From: Chrysaora quinquecirrha
Lineage: Eukaryota; Cnidaria; Scyphozoa; Semaeostomeae; Pelagiidae
DNA: 64,000 nucleotides
Assembly: GCA_014526335.1 (NCBI GenBank)
Contig: JACTAT010000165.1
Coordinates: forward strand, 127,004-191,003
Direction: 5' to 3'
The position numbers and the translations under genes were made by a program. The notes below the pieces were generated by a model that worked only from the letters and a program-made list of their open reading frames with translations, was not told the origin of the DNA and did not search any database. Positions 60,222 through 64,000 of the stretch are shown here, one piece after another; position 1 is the first letter of the stretch; each line of letters starts with the position of its first letter.

Positions 60222-63200
60222 GTGATTTTGACTATGATCTATACATGTAGGCGTCGATCTTGTGTTGCGTTTTGGGCAATTTTATGGATCTTTGCTTTGG
60301 TTTTTATTGCAAGGCAGGGAAAGGTAAAGTACAGTAGTCCTTTTATTAATCACATAACAACTTTGGGACAAAAGACAGCATTTCTTTCAGTATCAATACT
60401 TAAATTTAAAAACATAAATAAGATATACAAATCGAAGGTTTTTTCAATATTCACTTACTTTCCTGAAATGTTTTTGCGGGCAGAGACCGACCGTAATGGC
60501 TATGGTACAAATGCCATGTCGAATCGAATCGAATCTAATGATGCTGCAATAAATACATATTCAATTCGATATCGAATTATGATTTTTCACATTAAATTTG
60601 ATAATGTAAAACCCACTGTACAAATGACACATGGCTCGAAAACCCTGTATGGTTATTTCCATGGTTCATTCAACTTTATGTAATTATCGAGACAATTACT
60701 TACCTATAGTATTAATATTTTCATTATCGCTATCCTTTATAACATTTGTATCTCCTATACACTTTTTTTTTAATAAGAAACTTGACTTCTGTCCAGCCCT
60801 CAAAGTTGCTTAAAATGTTAGACATGTCAGCCCTCAAAGTTGCTTAAAAGTTGCTTAACATTTTTTGTACCTAACAACCACCCCTGACTTCGCGGGTCAA
60901 AATCGTCAACTGTTAGGCCTACAACACAAAGTAAGCGGAAAAACGTTAGCTAACGACCTTCAACATACAAAACATAAGAACGAAGAACAATTTCCTAACA
61001 CAAGAAAGAGAATAAGCTTGGTTGTTTGACTTCTTAGTTGCTTACAGTAATTCAATTGAGCCCTCAAGTTGCTTAATGTTAAGGTCAGTTCAGCCCTACA
61101 TAGTTGCTTTTTGAGCGGTTGCTTATTTTAAAAAAGTGTAGTTTTATTTTATCAGTATGCTGTACTTCCCATAAATGCTCTTATAAACGCCCTGGGCGTT
61201 TATTTAATTTTCGAGATTTAAAGGGGCGTGTAAATTAGAGACAGGTGGGCGTTTATTAAATTACTAAGAAATTCGAATATTCATTTTTGGACATACCTAT
61301 GCTGTACTTTCGTTATAGCGTCATAGATTTTCAAAAAGTTGTCTATACTACATCAATAAAGTCGTCTTCACGTCGGTTTTTGTTTTAATTATAAGATATT
61401 TCCCTCATTTTTATAATTTTGCTTATCTGAAAAATAGTAGAAAGCCTTAAAATCAACCCTTGTCTTTATTTTCTTTAAAATTGCTTGATCAAGGAAAACT
61501 CTAATAAACACGCCTTTCTAACTGAAGAGTGTTATTAGAGACGGGTGTTTAATAGAGATCGGACGTTTAATAGAGATCGGACGTTTAATAGAGATCGGAC
61601 GTTTAATAGAGATCGGAAGTTTATTAAATTTGTCAATGTTATAGGGAGGGCGTTTATTGGAGACTTGCTTTTAAAAGAGGCTGGGCGTTCATTAGAGCAT
61701 TTACCGTAAGCTGAGAATATACATAAATTGAATTGAATTGAATGACCTTGCGTTTGAGCTGAAAGATGACCCGCATTGCTTTCAGGTGTTTATTGTTTAG
61801 TAGGGGGGAGGGGTGGTTGAATGAGCTGGAGGGCTGGTTGGCAGCTCATACCAAGGTTCACACAAGATCTAGTTGTTGGGGGAAGGGTTGGAATAAGTAG
61901 AAACATACTCAGACTGTTTCAAGATCTCCCGTTTATTTCAAGCTCGACAGTAGAAATTTTTTGTTTCCTTTATTAGAGCATAGTTCGAGGCGCAGACTTT
62001 TCGTGACGAAATTCTTTTGCTCGTTAACATTCCAATCTTCATTTTTTTTATTGTTTTGGCTGTGCTAATAGAGGTTTCCGCAAAAGATGGCCGCCGTTTC
62101 TGTCAATCTCTTGTTTTTCTTAAGGTTTATAGAAGGTTTATAGAAGGGAATTCTGGGAACAATTTCCTTAGCTACGAATTCAACGTCTGCAGCTATGTAA
62201 AATACGTAACTAATGTAATTATTCTCAGAATTCCTTTTGAAAATCCATAATGAAAATAGTAGGTAAAAACGGTGGCCATCTTTTGCGAAAGCGTCTATAC
62301 CAACCATGACACGTGCCTTCATCAGTGCTGGAAGCAAGGCATGGCTTCGGAATTCGGAGGCAGTTCACGCTTTTTATTTTATAAAGAACCTAGCTTAAGG
62401 TCTGATTAAAAAATGTCCTTATTTTTGGACCTCTTTTTATTCAATTGTAGTACCAGAAGTTCCTTAATAGTTACTTAATTTTAACTGCATCTTCAGTGTC
62501 ATAACTATTATAAAGAGACATTGATATATTGATTACATAACATTGATACATACGTAACCTACAATGGTGTTACCGGTATTGTTTCATAAACTTTCAGCAC
62601 AAGGCATCCAATTAGAAAAATTTTATTGGACTTAAAACAAAGCTTGCTGCAGAGATCTTTAGACATCGGTTGGATCTATTTGGGACATTTGAGACGGATC
62701 CCGTTTTTGAGGGGTGTTTACACTGGATCGGATCAAAAAACTGTTCACGTTTACACGGGACCGGATCCAAACGGATCCGCTGGGCTTTTTTTGTGTTTAC
62801 GTCGCAACAGAGCTGTTATGAATGAAAATGGCGCCCGAAATTCGAAATAACAAACTTTTAATTGAAATAAACAAGTAACAAGCCTGGCTAGGTCCTTGCT
62901 TTTAAGATATGTATGTAATCGTTCAAGCAAGGAGATACTTGTAGGTAGGCCACTTAATAATTTTCTATCTATCTATCTGTAACATAACTGCACATCAACC
63001 TAAAAGAGTTTTTATGCTGTAAAATTTTATTTTCTAATTTTCAAAAGCGATGGCTTCAAATTTGAGACCACAAACACCAAGAAAAGCAAGTAAATACAGA
63101 AATATAGCTATCTTTTTGAGTTCGACAGCGGAGAGAACAAAGCTGAGTTCAGTATGCCATGTGAAAATGCCTTCGATTTTACATTTTCATTAACCTCGTT

Positions 63201-63605
63201 CCCTGGGCGTTCCCTTTCCGGATACTTCTGGATCCGGATACTTCTACAACAATAGCCTAATTTTCTAAGGACAACTTTAAACCATGCCCATCCAGTTATA
63301 AAAAACCATGTGGTTTTTTGTACCTAACAGAGACCCATGGTAGGATAATAAGTAGCTTGACTATTTATGCCACGTACGTCTTTGCAACTGCCCATGAATA
63401 TTTTGTTCTGTCTTCAATTGAATCAATAGAATTCTAGTATTTGGCGTCAAGAGTCAATTTATCCGACAAAGTTTGATCCACAAGCCTACATCGATGCAAC
63501 TAGATTAAAAGATGAATCACACGCATACACCAAAAATGCATTTAATCAATGGAGAAGTGACATGATTGCGCCTGATCGTTTGATACCAGATACGAGACAT
63601 CGATT
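60222..63605 (+). CDS. Polypeptide N-acetylgalactosaminyltransferase, 5' part (GALNT2/14-like)
   Basis: Two exons found. Exon 1 (60222-60323, donor GTAAAG) encodes a short tail with CRRRSC and a signal anchor (VAFWAILWIFALVFIA), a type II Golgi membrane topology. Exon 2 (63430-63605, acceptor CAATCAATAG, donor GTAAGT) joins in phase 0. It gives PTKFDPQAYIDATRL, AYTKNAFNQWRSDMI and DRLIPDTRHR, very close to the GALNT2 pattern FNQEAYV..FNQVESDK..DRAIPDTRH. The enzyme starts mucin-type O-glycosylation by adding GalNAc to Ser/Thr (known of the family). The catalytic and lectin domains lie beyond 64,000, so subfamily 2, 14 or 16 cannot be settled. The N-terminal Met could be the one at 60222 or 60234. 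The intron holds a TTGCTTAA repeat and two inverted-repeat elements. Confidence 0.88.
60770..61130. repeat. GTTGCTTAA dispersed repeat, copy 2
   Basis: Same blocks as at 6,690-6,850 (CAGCCCTCAAAGTTGCTTAA twice, CTTCGCGGGT, CAACTGTTAGG). It extends to an inverted end near 61,130 (AAAAAAGTG), so it is probably another TIR element. Confidence 0.65.
61172..61707. mobile_element. TIR element with an internal 20-bp tandem repeat
   Basis: Ends AAATGCTCTTATAAACGCCC and, inverted, AAATGCTCTAATGAACGCCC. Inside, GGACGTTTAATAGAGATC is repeated four to five times at 61,540-61,618. Confidence 0.7.
62070..62300. mobile_element. Inverted-repeat element, GCAAAAGATGGCC arms
   Basis: GCAAAAGATGGCCGCCGTTT at the left and AAACGGTGGCCATCTTTTGC at the right; GGGAATTCTGGGA/TCTCAGAATTCC also pair inside. 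Confidence 0.7.
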
Positions 63606-64000
63606 GTAAGTAATGCTTATATTCATTCATAGAAGAAGACAGATGGTAATTTACTCTTAAATGATCCACTCTCAATGTTATGCAACACGTGGGTTATTCT
63701 TATGAATGTTCAAGAATCTTTAGGATTGCTTAACATGAAATCCTACATAGAAACAACGATGAATTTGCCCTGAAGTATAGGCCTAGATCGCTAAAATGAA
63801 TACAATACTACTGTACATGAAAACTGTATGACAATGATTGTAATACTCAAGCCGAGGATCTTTAACTGCTTTATGCAATTCTCCGTAGATGTATAAGCAG
63901 TAAGGGGTACCATGTGACGCTTGTTCCTATACGACGTGCTGTTTTCATTTCATGTTATTCACCCTTGACTTCGTTTCATACCATATTTACCAGTGTATTT
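63606..64000 (+). other. Start of GALNT intron 2
   Basis: Begins GTAAGT. No further exon before the window edge. Confidence 0.6.

Noticed and set aside
1..64000. CRISPR array, bacterial operon or integrated bacterial DNA
   Set aside because: Repeats are microsatellites, satellites or transposons; there are no spaced identical short repeats with unique spacers and no Shine-Dalgarno-led gene runs.

Overview
The window looks like nuclear DNA from an animal, AT-rich and intron-bearing, most plausibly a non-bilaterian such as a cnidarian (inference only; no lineage marker settles it). The case rests on spliced animal genes with short exons and GT-AG introns, U5 snRNA genes with pol II-type spacing, a Penelope-like retroelement with a GIY-YIG endonuclease, and very many short inverted-repeat transposons. 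Most of the exons were assembled by hand from conserved residues, splice sites and matching intron phase.

Layout. About 1-5 kb is repeats and trinucleotide microsatellites. A divergent pair of closely related secreted-protein genes sits at 5.4 kb (minus) and 11.0 kb (plus); each carries one homopolymer frameshift. A three-exon Siva gene lies at 12.8-14.4 kb (plus). A degenerate minus-strand U5 copy and the 3' end of a LINE follow at 17.6-18.5 kb. An eight-exon Rab15-like GTPase covers 20.3-28.5 kb (minus), with a small PDGF/VEGF-like open frame on the opposite strand of one intron. A single-exon cactin gene is at 29.4-31.3 kb (minus). A multi-exon protrudin (ZFYVE27)-like gene runs from 44.8 down to at least 34.4 kb (minus), and one of its introns holds a broken Penelope-like element (40.5-42.5 kb). 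A tandem U5 snRNA array occupies 45.7-48.9 kb, interrupted by a solo LTR. From 49 to 56.4 kb there are foldback elements and a minisatellite. A membrane-anchored C2 protein is at 56.6-57.6 kb, and a polypeptide GalNAc-transferase (GALNT2/14-like) begins at 60.2 kb and runs off the right edge.

Working together. Rab15-like, protrudin-like and the C2 protein are all membrane-traffic proteins, and cactin and U5 both belong to splicing. Nothing in the DNA shows co-regulation, so I read this as ordinary gene order rather than an operon-like system. The most notable items are the U5 array with its constant upstream box, the solo LTR inside it, the repeated hammerhead-like core motif in several palindromic elements, and the unnamed secreted family.
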